NCBI RefSeq assembly: GCF_000336955.1
Contig: NZ_AOLI01000020.1
Coordinates: 1-50,303, forward strand
DNA length: 50,303 nucleotides
Reading direction: 5' to 3'
Source of the DNA: Haloferax larsenii JCM 13917
GTDB lineage: Archaea; Halobacteriota; Halobacteria; Halobacteriales; Haloferacaceae
The translations under genes and the position numbers were made by a program. The notes below the pieces were generated by a model. That model did no database searches and was not told the origin of the DNA. It saw nothing but the letters and a program-made list of their open reading frames with translations. Below, one piece after another: positions 1-7,926 of the stretch (positions are counted from its first letter, which is position 1; the number at the start of each line of letters is the position of its first letter).

Positions 1-15
1 GTGTATAAGAGACAG
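1..15 (+). other. Tn5/Nextera mosaic-end adapter remnant
   Basis: The first 15 bases, GTGTATAAGAGACAG, match the 3' part of the Tn5 mosaic end used in tagmentation libraries. They join directly to an open transporter reading frame at base 16. This is almost certainly untrimmed adapter at a contig edge and not genomic DNA. Coding calls reaching base 1 should be cut back to base 16. Confidence 0.93.
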
Positions 16-195
16 GACCGGAACGGCGGCAAGACCGAGTTCGACGGTGGTGTACTCGCTGAGCCAGATGGAGACGAAGATGGGAATCGACAGTTCGTAG
101 GTGTGGACCATCCCGTGAGCGAGCATCACCAGTGCGACGATTGCGCGGTCGTTGCGATTCACACGCTCTCGCACGGGTCCGACACGGATAATCAT
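16..195 (-). CDS. MFS transporter, N-terminal fragment (truncated by contig edge)
   Basis: Sixty codons are visible, starting at an ATG at 195 and running off the contig. The product begins with a short Arg-rich segment followed by a hydrophobic helix containing LVMLAHGMVHTYELSIPIF (about residues 17-36). It then reads into a polar turn with WLSEYTTVELG and a second helix. This layout and the conserved His/Gly-rich first helix are typical of haloarchaeal major facilitator superfamily transporters, which are polytopic secondary carriers in the cytoplasmic membrane. The substrate cannot be read from this fragment. The rest of the gene lies outside the window because the adapter interrupts it, so the truncation is technical. 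The family call is a recognition from memory of similar N-termini. Confidence 0.6.
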
Positions 196-355
196 GTGGA
201 GTTGCGGCAGTTCGCGCGACACCTGCGACTTGGGGTGCGTGTGAGAACGTCACAGAACCATCAATTGGGTGTTCGAGGAGCGTTCACGACCGGGCTATAT
301 CAGAAACTGATATTCTCAGCAGTAATCTACCTCGACGTTGTCTGGCGATTATTTT

Positions 356-370
356 CTCATAAGTTATGAG
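356..370. promoter_or_regulatory. Perfect 7-1-7 inverted repeat in AT-rich promoter region
   Basis: CTCATAA G TTATGAG is a perfect dyad lying 85 bases upstream of the small membrane protein gene that starts at 455. It sits in an AT-rich stretch (about 290-455) between that gene and the divergent transporter gene. It could be a regulator site. A TATA-like CTATACCA at 421-428 lies about 30 nt before the 455 start, suggesting a leaderless message. Confidence 0.35.
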
Positions 371-454
371 GATGTGATATCGAAGTCATGGGGAGAATAT
401 CAATCATCTATGGGAAAGAACTATACCACTTACGTCCGTATACTAATGTATATT

Positions 455-715
455 ATGACCGGATATTACGACTACATTCTTGGGCTCATCCCACTCGCGC
501 TCGTTGGAATCACCGGCTCCCTCGTCGTGGTTGGCTTACAGCTGACCGCGGCGGTTCCGATGGCCGCTGGTGTCGCAGCGTTGCTGACTGGCCACGCCCT
601 CTTCGTGAATGGTCCGTCCGCGCCCACCCCAGTCCGACGACACACCGACCACGCAAGCCACGCCGCTCGCGCGAGTCGCGCAGAATCCGGTCCCGCTGTT
701 CTCGACGCAGACTAA
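455..715 (+). CDS. Small two-helix membrane protein, haloarchaeal conserved
   Basis: The 86-residue product starts MTGYYDYILGLIP. It has two predicted membrane helices (about residues 8-28 and 32-51) joined by a very short turn, then a 35-residue tail rich in Ala, His and Arg that is likely cytoplasmic. I recall similar small proteins with this N-terminus in many haloarchaea, all without a known function. The open frame extends upstream to 338, but those residues are polar and AT-rich in codon use. I chose the ATG at 455 because hydrophobic, GC-biased coding begins there and a TATA-like element lies about 30 nt upstream. It stands alone between a divergent transporter and the cyclodeaminase-family gene. 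Confidence 0.65.
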   Translation: MTGYYDYILGLIPLALVGITGSLVVVGLQLTAAVPMAAGVAALLTGHALFVNGPSAPTPVRRHTDHASHAARASRAESGPAVLDAD

Positions 716-787
716 TTTCACACGCCGTGCTGACCGACCACCGGGTCGGCCCGCAGGGTTTTGGCCGCAGGCCACGTCTCGCCGAAC

Positions 788-1786
788 ATGACAGAGACGT
801 TGTTCCTCACGAGCGACGACGTGAACGGTCTGGCGACGCCTGCCGAATACGTCGACGCCGTCCGCGACGGGTATCGACAACGCGGTGAGGGCGCTCCCGC
901 CGAACCGCGAACGAAGCTTCTCAACCGCGACCCGCCGGGGATGTTCACCACCTACGCAGCGGTCCTTCCCGAGACGGGTGCGATGGGTGGCTACATGTAC
1001 TCCGCCGGATTCGGCGCGGAAGACGCGTGGTTCATGACGCCGCTTTTCGACGCCGACTCCGGCGAACCGCTCGCTCTCCTCGACGGCGCGAGCATGAACC
1101 CGTTCAAGACCGGCGCAGCGGGCGGAGTCGCGGTCGATGCGCTCGCCCGCGATGACGCCACCTCGGTCGCACTCATCGGAAGCGGCGCGCAGGCCCGCGG
1201 CCAGTTACGGGCAGTCGCCGCAGTTCGTGACCTCGACTCCGTGTGGGTGTACTCGCCCACCAAAGAGAGCCGTGAGTCGTTCGCCGGAGAGCTGGACCGC
1301 CGACTCGACGCCAGCGTCGCCGCCGTCGCCTCCAGCGCCGCCGCAGTCGAGGGCGCGGATATCGTCATCACCGCGACCACCGCGAGCGACCCGGTCTTCG
1401 ATGGCGACGTGCTCGAACCCGGGACGCACGTCACCGCGATGGGACAGTACCACCCGAACAAGCGCGAACTCGACGCGACGACCATCGAGCGCGCGACCTA
1501 CGTCCCCGACCTGCGCGAGCGAGCGACGATGGACGCCGGGTCGTTCCTCGCCGCACTGGACGCAGGCGTCGTGGACGAAGACCACATCCACGCCGAACTG
1601 GGCGAGGTCGTCGCCGGCCGGGCCACGGGCCGAACCGACGACGACGAGATTACCGTCTTCGACAGCGGCGGCACGGGAATCGAGACGGTCGCTGCCGCGT
1701 ACCTGTTGTACGAGAAAGCCGCCGAGGAAGGACTCGGAACGACAATCGAGTTCTCACCCGCGAGTGAATCGCTCACCGGACACTGA
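788..1786 (+). CDS. Ornithine cyclodeaminase / mu-crystallin family protein (possible alanine dehydrogenase)
   Basis: The 332-residue protein has the family layout. An N-terminal substrate lobe carries a RTKLL segment (residues 41-45) that supplies basic substrate-binding residues. An inter-lobe FKTGAAGG motif lies near 106-113. A Rossmann NAD(P)-binding loop GSGAQA lies at 131-136, followed by the second strand and an acidic tail. Family members include ornithine cyclodeaminase, archaeal alanine dehydrogenase, ketimine reductase and mu-crystallin-like reductases; the exact substrate cannot be assigned here. The ATG at 788 is preferred over an in-frame start at 761 because family homology begins at MTETLFLTSDDV. 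The last codons lie inside a 27-nt direct repeat that places a second in-frame stop 27 nt after the first. The next gene is convergent. Confidence 0.85.
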   Translation: MTETLFLTSDDVNGLATPAEYVDAVRDGYRQRGEGAPAEPRTKLLNRDPPGMFTTYAAVLPETGAMGGYMYSAGFGAEDAWFMTPLFDADSGEPLALLDGASMNPFKTGAAGGVAVDALARDDATSVALIGSGAQARGQLRAVAAVRDLDSVWVYSPTKESRESFAGELDRRLDASVAAVASSAAAVEGADIVITATTASDPVFDGDVLEPGTHVTAMGQYHPNKRELDATTIERATYVPDLRERATMDAGSFLAALDAGVVDEDHIHAELGEVVAGRATGRTDDDEITVFDSGGTGIETVAAAYLLYEKAAEEGLGTTIEFSPASESLTGH

Positions 1787-1825
1787 GTGAGTCGCCAACT
1801 CACCGGACACTGAGTGAATCGCCAC
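1772..1825 (+). repeat. Two 27-nt tandem units spanning the stop codon of the cyclodeaminase-family gene
   Basis: Unit 1 is 1772-1798 and unit 2 is 1799-1825; they match at 25 of 27 positions. Each contains CTCACCGGACACTGA, so the gene's TGA at 1784-1786 recurs in the same frame at 1811-1813. A partial earlier copy, GAGTGAATCG, lies at 1762-1771 inside the coding region. The period is exactly nine codons although unit 2 is untranslated. Confidence 0.9.
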
Positions 1826-1874
1826 TGGGTGCGACGAATCGTCGCCGTCTCGCAGCCAAAAGAGGTGGGTGGTG

Positions 1875-2195
1875 CTACAGTTGCGCGAGAACGGCTAGGA
1901 AGACGATACTCAAGCAGGAGAGCCCACCCATGGCCAGACCGAATCGGACCCATCTCACAGGCTCCTCATCGTAGACCGATGGGTCGCTGTTTCCGCCGAG
2001 TTCGGCACTGTACGCCGCAGTTTGTACGTGCGACTCCGCACCGAACACGAGGGCAGTACAGAGTACTCCGACGCCGAGTGCGACAAGCAGAAACAATTCG
2101 ACCGGCAGGACTCCCAAACCATTGAGAGCGAAGCCGACGGCTACGAGCAACGATGGAGCGAGAACCCCGTCTCTGAGGATGGCTTTTCGCCTCAT
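1875..2195 (-). CDS. Hypothetical three-helix membrane protein
   Basis: The 106-residue product starts MRRKAILRDGV, a basic cytoplasmic N-terminus. It has two adjacent membrane helices (about 13-31 and 33-53), a polar loop of about 30 residues rich in Ser, Asp and Glu, and a third helix (about 86-105) at the C-terminus. I do not recognise the family. The frame stays open to 2216; I chose the ATG at 2195 because the basic start of the membrane protein begins there. It is convergent with the cyclodeaminase-family gene, and the two are separated by the 27-nt duplication. Coding bias is ordinary for the window. Confidence 0.5.
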   Translation of the reverse strand: MRRKAILRDGVLAPSLLVAVGFALNGLGVLPVELFLLVALGVGVLCTALVFGAESHVQTAAYSAELGGNSDPSVYDEEPVRWVRFGLAMGGLSCLSIVFLAVLAQL

Positions 2196-2293
2196 CAGCG
2201 TCTCCCAGCAGTGCATGCTTTTTCAGTATATTTGACCACTTTTGCTGTCATATACGGACCAGATTTGAACTGATTGACAATAATCCTTGTGAC

Positions 2294-2312
2294 TTTTTGA
2301 CAGATTCAAAAA
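2294..2312. terminator. A/T hairpin, probable bidirectional terminator
   Basis: TTTTTGA, a five-base loop CAGAT, then TCAAAAA form a perfect 7-bp stem. Six A residues on the plus strand (2308-2313) read as U6 on the minus strand, downstream of the membrane protein gene that ends at 2397. The U-tract fits archaeal termination. Confidence 0.5.
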
Positions 2313-2396
2313 ATAGTACCTGCTGACGAGGTACCGATGCTATACCGGTCGTCGCGTAGTTCGTTGGGGCCGCCAGCGAGGACTCAGTAAACTGCC

Positions 2397-2834
2397 TCAC
2401 ACTGATGCTCTCGCGATGCGCTCGACAGCAGCGACGACAGCAGGAAGGAGCGACAGCGACCCGGTTGCGACCACGGTGGGGACGAGAACGCCCACCCAAA
2501 ACGTCTCGAAGTGGACCTGTGCGGCCGCACCGAGGAGGGAGGTTCCGCCGACCACGAGACTGTAGTATGCGGACCGAACGGGGAGCGTAGAGAGGTGCCC
2601 GGGCCGCGGCCACGACCCAGTCGGGACGTACTCGCCTCTGAAGGTACCGACCGCCAGCGAACTCACTCCGAGGGCCGTCAGCCCCGATAGCGAGACTGCC
2701 TCGTGCGGCGTCGCGGCCAAGAGCATCCAGAGTGTCGGGATGACCAGCACCGACACTTCCCAGGCGGCGAAAAACACCTGGTCGAGCCACCTATCGACTC
2801 GCTTTATGGTCTTCGGTATCGTACCCCAAGCCAC
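2397..2834 (-). CDS. Hypothetical four-helix membrane protein
   Basis: The 145-residue protein has a basic/aromatic start (MAWGTIPKTIKRVDRWLD), then four predicted hydrophobic helices at about 22-40, 46-63, 88-105 and 110-135, with a short tail. Nothing in it suggests a catalytic motif or metal site, and I do not recognise the family. It follows pelA's 3' end convergently placed on the same strand, with a 61-nt gap to the pelA stop. An A/T-rich hairpin terminator lies downstream. A coding call is supported by high GC at third positions and alternating helix/loop composition. Confidence 0.5.
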   Translation of the reverse strand: MAWGTIPKTIKRVDRWLDQVFFAAWEVSVLVIPTLWMLLAATPHEAVSLSGLTALGVSSLAVGTFRGEYVPTGSWPRPGHLSTLPVRSAYYSLVVGGTSLLGAAAQVHFETFWVGVLVPTVVATGSLSLLPAVVAAVERIARASV

Positions 2835-2895
2835 GCTAGGACTTAGGCTTCGAGGGCTAAACGGTTACTCAAGCGAAGGTGAACGCGAGCGCAGA

Positions 2896-3966
2896 CTACT
2901 GCAGCCGATACCGGAGAATCGCGGCGATGCCGCCGAGGTTCTTCAGTTGCTCGCCGGGTTGGAACTCGGCGGAAAAGACCGTCACCTCGCCGCCTTTCTG
3001 CTCGACGGAGTCGATGATGTCGTTCACGTCGATGTCCCAGTCGCCTTCGCCCTGTCGTTCGGCACGGAGGCGCGAGTCGAGAAGCAACAGGTGTTCGATA
3101 GCTCCGTAGTCGGAGGCTTCGGCGACCTGTTCGACCCCGTAGGCGGCTTTCGCGCCCGTCGAGATGTTCTCCATCAACTGGTCGATGAGGTTCGCCTCTT
3201 CGGCGATTCGCGTCTGCTTTTGTACGTCGTCGACCGCGCCGCGTTTGAGTACCTCGTGGACGCCGCGGTCGCCGACACCAGCGGTGTCGACAGTGGTGAC
3301 GATGGTTTCGGCGACTTCGGGATGGTTGTCCTCGAAGTAGTCCATCGCGTCGTTCTTCGTAAAGCCCGGCCCCGCGAGGATGATGGCGTCCACGTCGAGA
3401 TGTGAGAGTGCAGAGCCGAGTTCGTCGAACAACTCGGAGCGGGGGCGGGCGTATTCGCCCTTGCCGGTCGGTTTGGTGAGCGACGCGTACTCCTCGGTCC
3501 CGTACTGGGCGACGGTGTGGATGTAGGCCGCGCCTTCCTCGACCGTCGCGATGGCCACGTCAGGGTTCTCGGCGGCTTCTTCGGCCGTCTCGATGCGGTC
3601 TATCTGGTCGGCCTTGAAGTGCTTCTCGATGGTTATCTCGGCGCGTTCTTCGACGTTGAGCGTGTGGTGGTGGCCGAGTTGGTCCTCGCGGGAACACGAG
3701 GTGATGACGCCGCCGACGCGAAGTCGATTGGCGAAGCGCGCGAACTCGATGTCCTCGACTTCGATAGTGACGTGGAGGTGCTCGCGCTCGCCGCCGGTGT
3801 CACGCATCTGGTCGTCGTCGCGCTGGATGCGGCGGGTCGTGTCGCCGGAGACCAAATCGCCCGGTTCGAGGACGTACGAGAGGTGCCAGAGGTCGTCGAC
3901 GTTCTCGGGGACGAGCGTGATTCGCTCGCGCCCCTCTTCGCCCCGACCGCGGCTCGAAATGCGCAT
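2896..3966 (-). CDS. pelA: mRNA surveillance protein Pelota (Dom34/PelA)
   Basis: The 356-residue protein has the three-domain Pelota build. It has an Lsm-like N-terminal domain starting MRISSRG and containing [12 protein letters not shown], which corresponds to the decoding-site loop. A central eRF1_2 domain follows (about 130-250, with [17 protein letters not shown]), and then an eRF1_3 domain (about 255-356, ending [12 protein letters not shown]). Pelota binds stalled ribosomes with an aEF1A-type GTPase and promotes subunit splitting with ABCE1. It lacks the GGQ peptide-release loop of aRF1, as expected. It lies near rqcH, another ribosome-rescue gene about 1.8 kb away on the same strand, so the area holds both the splitting and tailing arms of rescue. 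The start ATG at 3966 matches the family N-terminus. Confidence 0.95.
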   Translation of the reverse strand: MRISSRGRGEEGRERITLVPENVDDLWHLSYVLEPGDLVSGDTTRRIQRDDDQMRDTGGEREHLHVTIEVEDIEFARFANRLRVGGVITSCSREDQLGHHHTLNVEERAEITIEKHFKADQIDRIETAEEAAENPDVAIATVEEGAAYIHTVAQYGTEEYASLTKPTGKGEYARPRSELFDELGSALSHLDVDAIILAGPGFTKNDAMDYFEDNHPEVAETIVTTVDTAGVGDRGVHEVLKRGAVDDVQKQTRIAEEANLIDQLMENISTGAKAAYGVEQVAEASDYGAIEHLLLLDSRLRAERQGEGDWDIDVNDIIDSVEQKGGEVTVFSAEFQPGEQLKNLGGIAAILRYRLQ

Positions 3967-4012
3967 ATACGTCGCGTCGTCGCGGAACGGAAAAGAGTCC
4001 TGCTATCGCGGG

Positions 4013-4702
4013 TTACCAGTTAGACTGCATTCCGAGACCGTCCGCGAAGCCGCGTGCCCAGAGGTAGTACGTCGTGACCTGCACGTAAAACAGGACGAGG
4101 AAGCCGACGAGGATAATTGAGAGCAGACTACCAAGCGTCCCGAGAACGACGGAAACGGCGATTACGAGCAGCCACGCGATAGCGTACTCTCTGGTGAGCG
4201 CGCCTTTGAGAATCGTCTGAACGTCGAACCCGGAACGGAGAGAGCCGTTGATAGCGAAGTTCACACCCGCGGCCGGGATGAGGAGTCCGACGATAAGTAC
4301 GATGCCGAAGACGAGTAGCCCACCGACGAGACCGAGGATGCCGAGACCGAGACCACCCGCTGAGCTCGGAGCCGCACCGGGTGCGGATGTCGCCTCAGTG
4401 ACGAAGACCGACCCAACGCCGAGAACCGCGGAAAACGCAACAATAGGGAGAAACGAAACGAGTGACCACACGAACGTCACGACGAACAGTTTCAGCCCAT
4501 CCACGAACAGGCCGCCCCAATCGGTGAACGAGGGGGCAGCCTCGTCGCCGCGGGCAGCCGCTTGCATGGCCCGGACGAAATATCCTTGCAGGATAAACAG
4601 AGGGATAACGAGAACCGAGAGAACAGCGAGGACACCGCCGATAATTGTCGTTGCGACCCAGTCGTCACTTCGCTTGAGAAACCTCAATGCGTCGGAGAGC
4701 AT
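4013..4702 (-). CDS. DUF4013 family membrane protein (copy 1)
   Basis: The 229-residue protein starts MLSDALRFLKRSDDWVATT, then has several hydrophobic segments. A long first helix is followed by a RAMQAAARGDEAAPSFTDWG loop, which is the DUF4013 hallmark: a conserved GDE..P.F.dWg turn before the next helix. Later helices include a glycine-rich one and a C-terminal Tyr-rich segment. DUF4013 proteins are polytopic membrane proteins of unknown function, frequent in haloarchaea and often in multiple copies. Its paralogue is directly upstream on the same strand, 66 nt away. A TATA-like GAATATCTAAG near 4730 suggests its own leaderless message. Confidence 0.8.
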   Translation of the reverse strand: MLSDALRFLKRSDDWVATTIIGGVLAVLSVLVIPLFILQGYFVRAMQAAARGDEAAPSFTDWGGLFVDGLKLFVVTFVWSLVSFLPIVAFSAVLGVGSVFVTEATSAPGAAPSSAGGLGLGILGLVGGLLVFGIVLIVGLLIPAAGVNFAINGSLRSGFDVQTILKGALTREYAIAWLLVIAVSVVLGTLGSLLSIILVGFLVLFYVQVTTYYLWARGFADGLGMQSNW

Positions 4703-4768
4703 GACGTCGTGGGGTCGTGTCCCTACCGGCTTAGATATTCCGTCGCAAAAGAAGGTCAGGTCGGCAGC

Positions 4769-5491
4769 TCAGACGGCCGGTTGCTCGCCCGGAGTCTCGC
4801 CTTCGTCCATCATCTCGACGTCGTGGAGTTCGCCCCACGTCGTGCCGATGATGTAGTAGGCGGCCACTGCGGCGTAGAACGTCACGAACGGGCCGAGCAG
4901 GAAGCTGGCCAACTGTCCCAAGAGTGGGATGACGTTCAGCACGCTGAGGGCCAAGGACGCCGCGAACAGGACGGCGAAGGCCATGAGCCACGCAGTCGCG
5001 TACTTTCCTGACATCAGGATTGGCCGGAGCGTCCCGAAGTCGAACGCCGCACCGATGCGGTCGGTCTCGGCGTAGTTCGACAGCGCCGCCGGGATGACGT
5101 ATGCGGCGAAGAGTCCGAGAACGAACGCGATCAGGAGGCCGACGAGGGCGACGATGCCCCCGAAGATGCCTGCCGTCTGCGAGCCGTTACCGGCGACTGC
5201 GCCCATGAATCCTGCGAAGCCGAAGACACCGGCGATGATGGCAGGAATCAGCCCGTAGACGAGTGCGATAGCGAACCCTTTCAGGCCGTCTATCGTCATG
5301 TCACCCCACTCGTCGAATACGGGTGGTTCTTCGTCGCCGTGCATCGTCGCACGAATAACCCGTAGCAGGTATCCGATGACGACGAACGTCGGGACGATAA
5401 GGAAGCTCAACAGGCCGAGGACTCCGCCGATGAGGACTGTTCTGACCCAGCCGTCATCGTTACGCGGATAATTGATGGATTCTGATAACAT
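4769..5491 (-). CDS. DUF4013 family membrane protein (copy 2)
   Basis: The 240-residue protein is a clear paralogue of the neighbouring gene. It shares the start MLS...(D/N)DDGWV, the first hydrophobic segment with a VLGLLSFLIVP core, and the loop MHGDEEPPVFDEWGDMTIDG. Membrane helices and a Tyr-rich final segment (FYAAVAAYYIIG) follow. A short acidic tail (ELHDVEMMDEGETPGEQPAV) is absent from copy 1. The two are diverged well beyond recent duplication, so the pair may form a hetero-oligomer or may simply be a tandem expansion. Function is unknown. Upstream is a 230-base gap to the rqcH stop containing no recognisable gene. Confidence 0.8.
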   Translation of the reverse strand: MLSESINYPRNDDGWVRTVLIGGVLGLLSFLIVPTFVVIGYLLRVIRATMHGDEEPPVFDEWGDMTIDGLKGFAIALVYGLIPAIIAGVFGFAGFMGAVAGNGSQTAGIFGGIVALVGLLIAFVLGLFAAYVIPAALSNYAETDRIGAAFDFGTLRPILMSGKYATAWLMAFAVLFAASLALSVLNVIPLLGQLASFLLGPFVTFYAAVAAYYIIGTTWGELHDVEMMDEGETPGEQPAV

Positions 5492-5721
5492 CGGTAATCA
5501 CCAAGCGCCGCCACCCACCCACGAGTCTGATATCGACTGTCTGAGCCAGTCTCTCGCGACTGCGCTGGCGTTGCCAGTCTGTACCGACTGCTCTGCATTG
5601 GGCTATTGCATGCGCTCGGGGGAACGTTACGACGAGAAAGTATATAATCTTGTACCAGATTCCGAGAGATAATTGTCAATTACGCCTGAACGACGGCGTC
5701 GCTCCGCTGTCTGCGGCCGTC

Positions 5722-7830
5722 TCAGTCGTCGACGATGTCGCTTCCGCCCGGCGGGAGGAACTCTTGGATGAGGTCGGGGGATGCGACTTTCCGGACGAAC
5801 GACGTGTCGGCGAAGCGTTCGCGCAGTCGCCGGTAGCACAGTTTCGCGGCGTCGTTTTGGGCGTACTGCCCCGGTTTGAGTCTGAGCATCGTCTCGGCGC
5901 GCGTCTCGATGGCCGACGGCGGCCCGCCCACGACTCGCGTCTCCGGTTCGCACTGGATGCCGACGGCGACTTCGGCCGCAACGTCGTTGTAGTAGGTTCG
6001 GTCGCCGCGGATGACGAAGCTCCCTTTTTCGATGTACTCACCCGACTCGGGTGTCTTCGACACCTGCGACGGTTCGACCATGTACGCGTCGTCGGCGAAG
6101 CGACCGTCTTTCCAAATAGAGGAGTACGAGACGGCGAACTGCGCGGCCTCGTGCAGCGACGACTCGGGGAAGTCGACTTCCTTCGCGGGTTCACTGGGTC
6201 CGGTCGCCTTCAACAGCGTGACTGGCCCCCCACGCGCCTGCGTGTGGAAGAACCGGTCGTGCTTGTCCATGTACTTCTTGACGAGCGCCTCGTTTTGGTC
6301 GGCGTTGCGGCCGCCGACGACGAGGTAGCCGTCCGAAGTGTGGAACCACCGGAACTGCTCGTACCAGTAGTCGGTCGATTTGACGGGGACCGACTGCAGC
6401 GAGAGCCAGTCTGTCTCTTCTTGTTCCTCCTCGTCTTCCGCGTCGTCTTCGTCGTCGTCGGCCTCCCACTCGTCGCGGCGTCGTTTTACTTCCTCCAGTT
6501 CTTCGCGGGTGTCTTCGATGGCAGCGAGCGCACCCTCTTTTTTCTCTTGGATGCGCTTGGCCTCGGTGTAGAGGCGGTCGGCGTTCTTCTCGACGCCCAT
6601 CGACACGTCGAGGGTGATGGTGGAGTCGTCGAGTTCGATGGTGACAGTTCCCTCCGCGCCGTCGACGTTTGTCACCGCCTCGGCGGCCGGGATGCCCTGT
6701 TCGGCACCGGCGTCGAGTTTCTCGGCGATGTCGTCCCACGGGACGCCCTCCTCGCGCGCGTCTCGAACCGTCGAGAGGACGTCGTCGACGAGGTCGTAGT
6801 TGGCGTAGAGCAGTTCCGCGCGCTCGCGCTCGGCGGCCGCACGCTCGTCGAAGCCCTCGATAGCACCTTCCTGCTGCTCGATGATGCGCTCTTGTTTGGC
6901 GATTTGCGCCTCGAAGTCGGGGCGGTTCGACCCGACGTCCTGTTGCTCGTCGGCGGTGAGGTCGAGACGGAAGAAGTACTCGTCGAGCGCCTCGTTGAAC
7001 GAGTCGTAGGCTTCCTCGTCGAGGCCGTCGTTCTGGTGTTCGCGAAGCGGGAAGGGCGTCACGTCCACGACGTTTTCGTCGTCGTCGAGGTAGAGACGCG
7101 GGTCGAACTCACCGGCACGAACTTGCTCGCGGAGGTCTACGATGGCGTCGAAGACAGCGTCGTAGTCCTCTTCGGTCGCGTCCGAGATGTCGAGCGTCTT
7201 GTCGACACCTGCGCGCGTACACAACTCTTCGGCGTACAGACCGCCGAGGTTGAGCTGTGTGGCGAGTGTCCGAACGATGTCGGTGTCGGACTCGTCCATG
7301 TTTCGGCCGAGCGCGTCGCGACTGACCGAAAGCGGGTCCAGTCGGGAGGCAGGATACTCGTACTGCGAACCGGGGGCGACCGTCCGCGACTTGAGACGAA
7401 CGGTCTCCAGACTGCGGACGACTTCGCCCGTCTCGTCGAGGACGGAGATGTTCCCCTGCCCGAACAGTTCGACGACGATTTTGGTGTTCTCGTCGCCGCG
7501 TTCGAACGTGAACGTGAGGATGCGGTCGAAGTCGTACTGCTCGACGCCCGCGAAGTCGGCCCCGCTGAGGCGGTTCCGCAGCATCATCGCGAAGTTCGGC
7601 GGTCGACCGGGCGCGTCGGGGACGTGCTCCTGTGCGGCGAGGTGGGCGCGCTTGATGTCGCCCACTTCGACGAGGAGTTCGAGTCGCCCGCGGTCGAAAT
7701 CCCGCATCTTGAGGCGAAGCAGGTCGTCCCCGTAGAGGTATGCCTTGTCGACTTTCGCTCCCTCGTACCGGTTCAGTTCGGTGACGAGGGCCGCGAGGTC
7801 GACGCTCGTGAGTTCCCGCTTCGGGTCCAT
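5722..7830 (-). CDS. rqcH: Ribosome rescue protein RqcH (NFACT family)
   Basis: The 702-residue protein starts with the NFACT-N fold (MDPKRELTSVDLAALVTELN). It carries the conserved Asp-Arg pair at about 102-103 (QYDFDRILTF), which RqcH needs for C-terminal tailing. A helix-rich middle region follows, with a coiled coil about 300-450, then a very acidic stretch (about 455-480, Asp/Glu runs). The NFACT-R domain (YWYEQFRWFHTSDGYLVVGG and following, about 490-620) comes next. RqcH binds split 50S subunits carrying peptidyl-tRNA and adds Ala-type tails to mark nascent chains. The protein is longer than bacterial RqcH because of the acidic insert, which fits a salt-in cytoplasm. A perfect hairpin stands immediately before the ATG. 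The opposite strand is open for over 750 codons but is a shadow. Confidence 0.92.
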   Translation of the reverse strand: MDPKRELTSVDLAALVTELNRYEGAKVDKAYLYGDDLLRLKMRDFDRGRLELLVEVGDIKRAHLAAQEHVPDAPGRPPNFAMMLRNRLSGADFAGVEQYDFDRILTFTFERGDENTKIVVELFGQGNISVLDETGEVVRSLETVRLKSRTVAPGSQYEYPASRLDPLSVSRDALGRNMDESDTDIVRTLATQLNLGGLYAEELCTRAGVDKTLDISDATEEDYDAVFDAIVDLREQVRAGEFDPRLYLDDDENVVDVTPFPLREHQNDGLDEEAYDSFNEALDEYFFRLDLTADEQQDVGSNRPDFEAQIAKQERIIEQQEGAIEGFDERAAAERERAELLYANYDLVDDVLSTVRDAREEGVPWDDIAEKLDAGAEQGIPAAEAVTNVDGAEGTVTIELDDSTITLDVSMGVEKNADRLYTEAKRIQEKKEGALAAIEDTREELEEVKRRRDEWEADDDEDDAEDEEEQEETDWLSLQSVPVKSTDYWYEQFRWFHTSDGYLVVGGRNADQNEALVKKYMDKHDRFFHTQARGGPVTLLKATGPSEPAKEVDFPESSLHEAAQFAVSYSSIWKDGRFADDAYMVEPSQVSKTPESGEYIEKGSFVIRGDRTYYNDVAAEVAVGIQCEPETRVVGGPPSAIETRAETMLRLKPGQYAQNDAAKLCYRRLRERFADTSFVRKVASPDLIQEFLPPGGSDIVDD

Positions 7831-7833
7831 GGA

Positions 7834-7852
7834 CTCGCCTTTTCGCGGCGAG
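7834..7852 (-). promoter_or_regulatory. Hairpin directly upstream of rqcH start
   Basis: CTCGCC, a seven-base spacer and GGCGAG form a perfect 6-bp stem ending three bases before the rqcH ATG (7830). In the rqcH message this would fold at the translation start; as DNA it could be an operator. There is no experimental support. Confidence 0.35.
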
Positions 7853-7909
7853 GGAAAAGGGATGTCGTTTCGGCAGGTGCACGAAAGGGGGAAAGCACTT
7901 GTAGACCAA

Positions 7910-7923
7910 CCGAAACGTTTCGG
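7910..7923. promoter_or_regulatory. Perfect 14-bp palindrome CCGAAACGTTTCGG
   Basis: The palindrome ends three bases before the ATG at 7927. A half site, CGTTTCGG, recurs at 7866-7873 in the same intergenic region. A site touching the start codon would block transcription start of a leaderless or short-leader message, as dimeric archaeal repressors do. The cognate regulator is unknown. Confidence 0.5.
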
Positions 7924-7926
7924 GTG

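Noticed and set aside
1-369. A plus-strand coding frame from base 1
   Set aside because: It begins in adapter sequence and is antisense to the MFS transporter start; the minus-strand translation has the better helix pattern.
5650-7926. A 759-codon open extension in front of the 7927 gene, antisense to rqcH
   Set aside because: The high G/C bias at third positions of rqcH removes stop codons on the opposite strand. The extension has low-complexity, Val/Asp/Arg-rich content and no domain. The signal peptide and palindrome place the true start at 7927.
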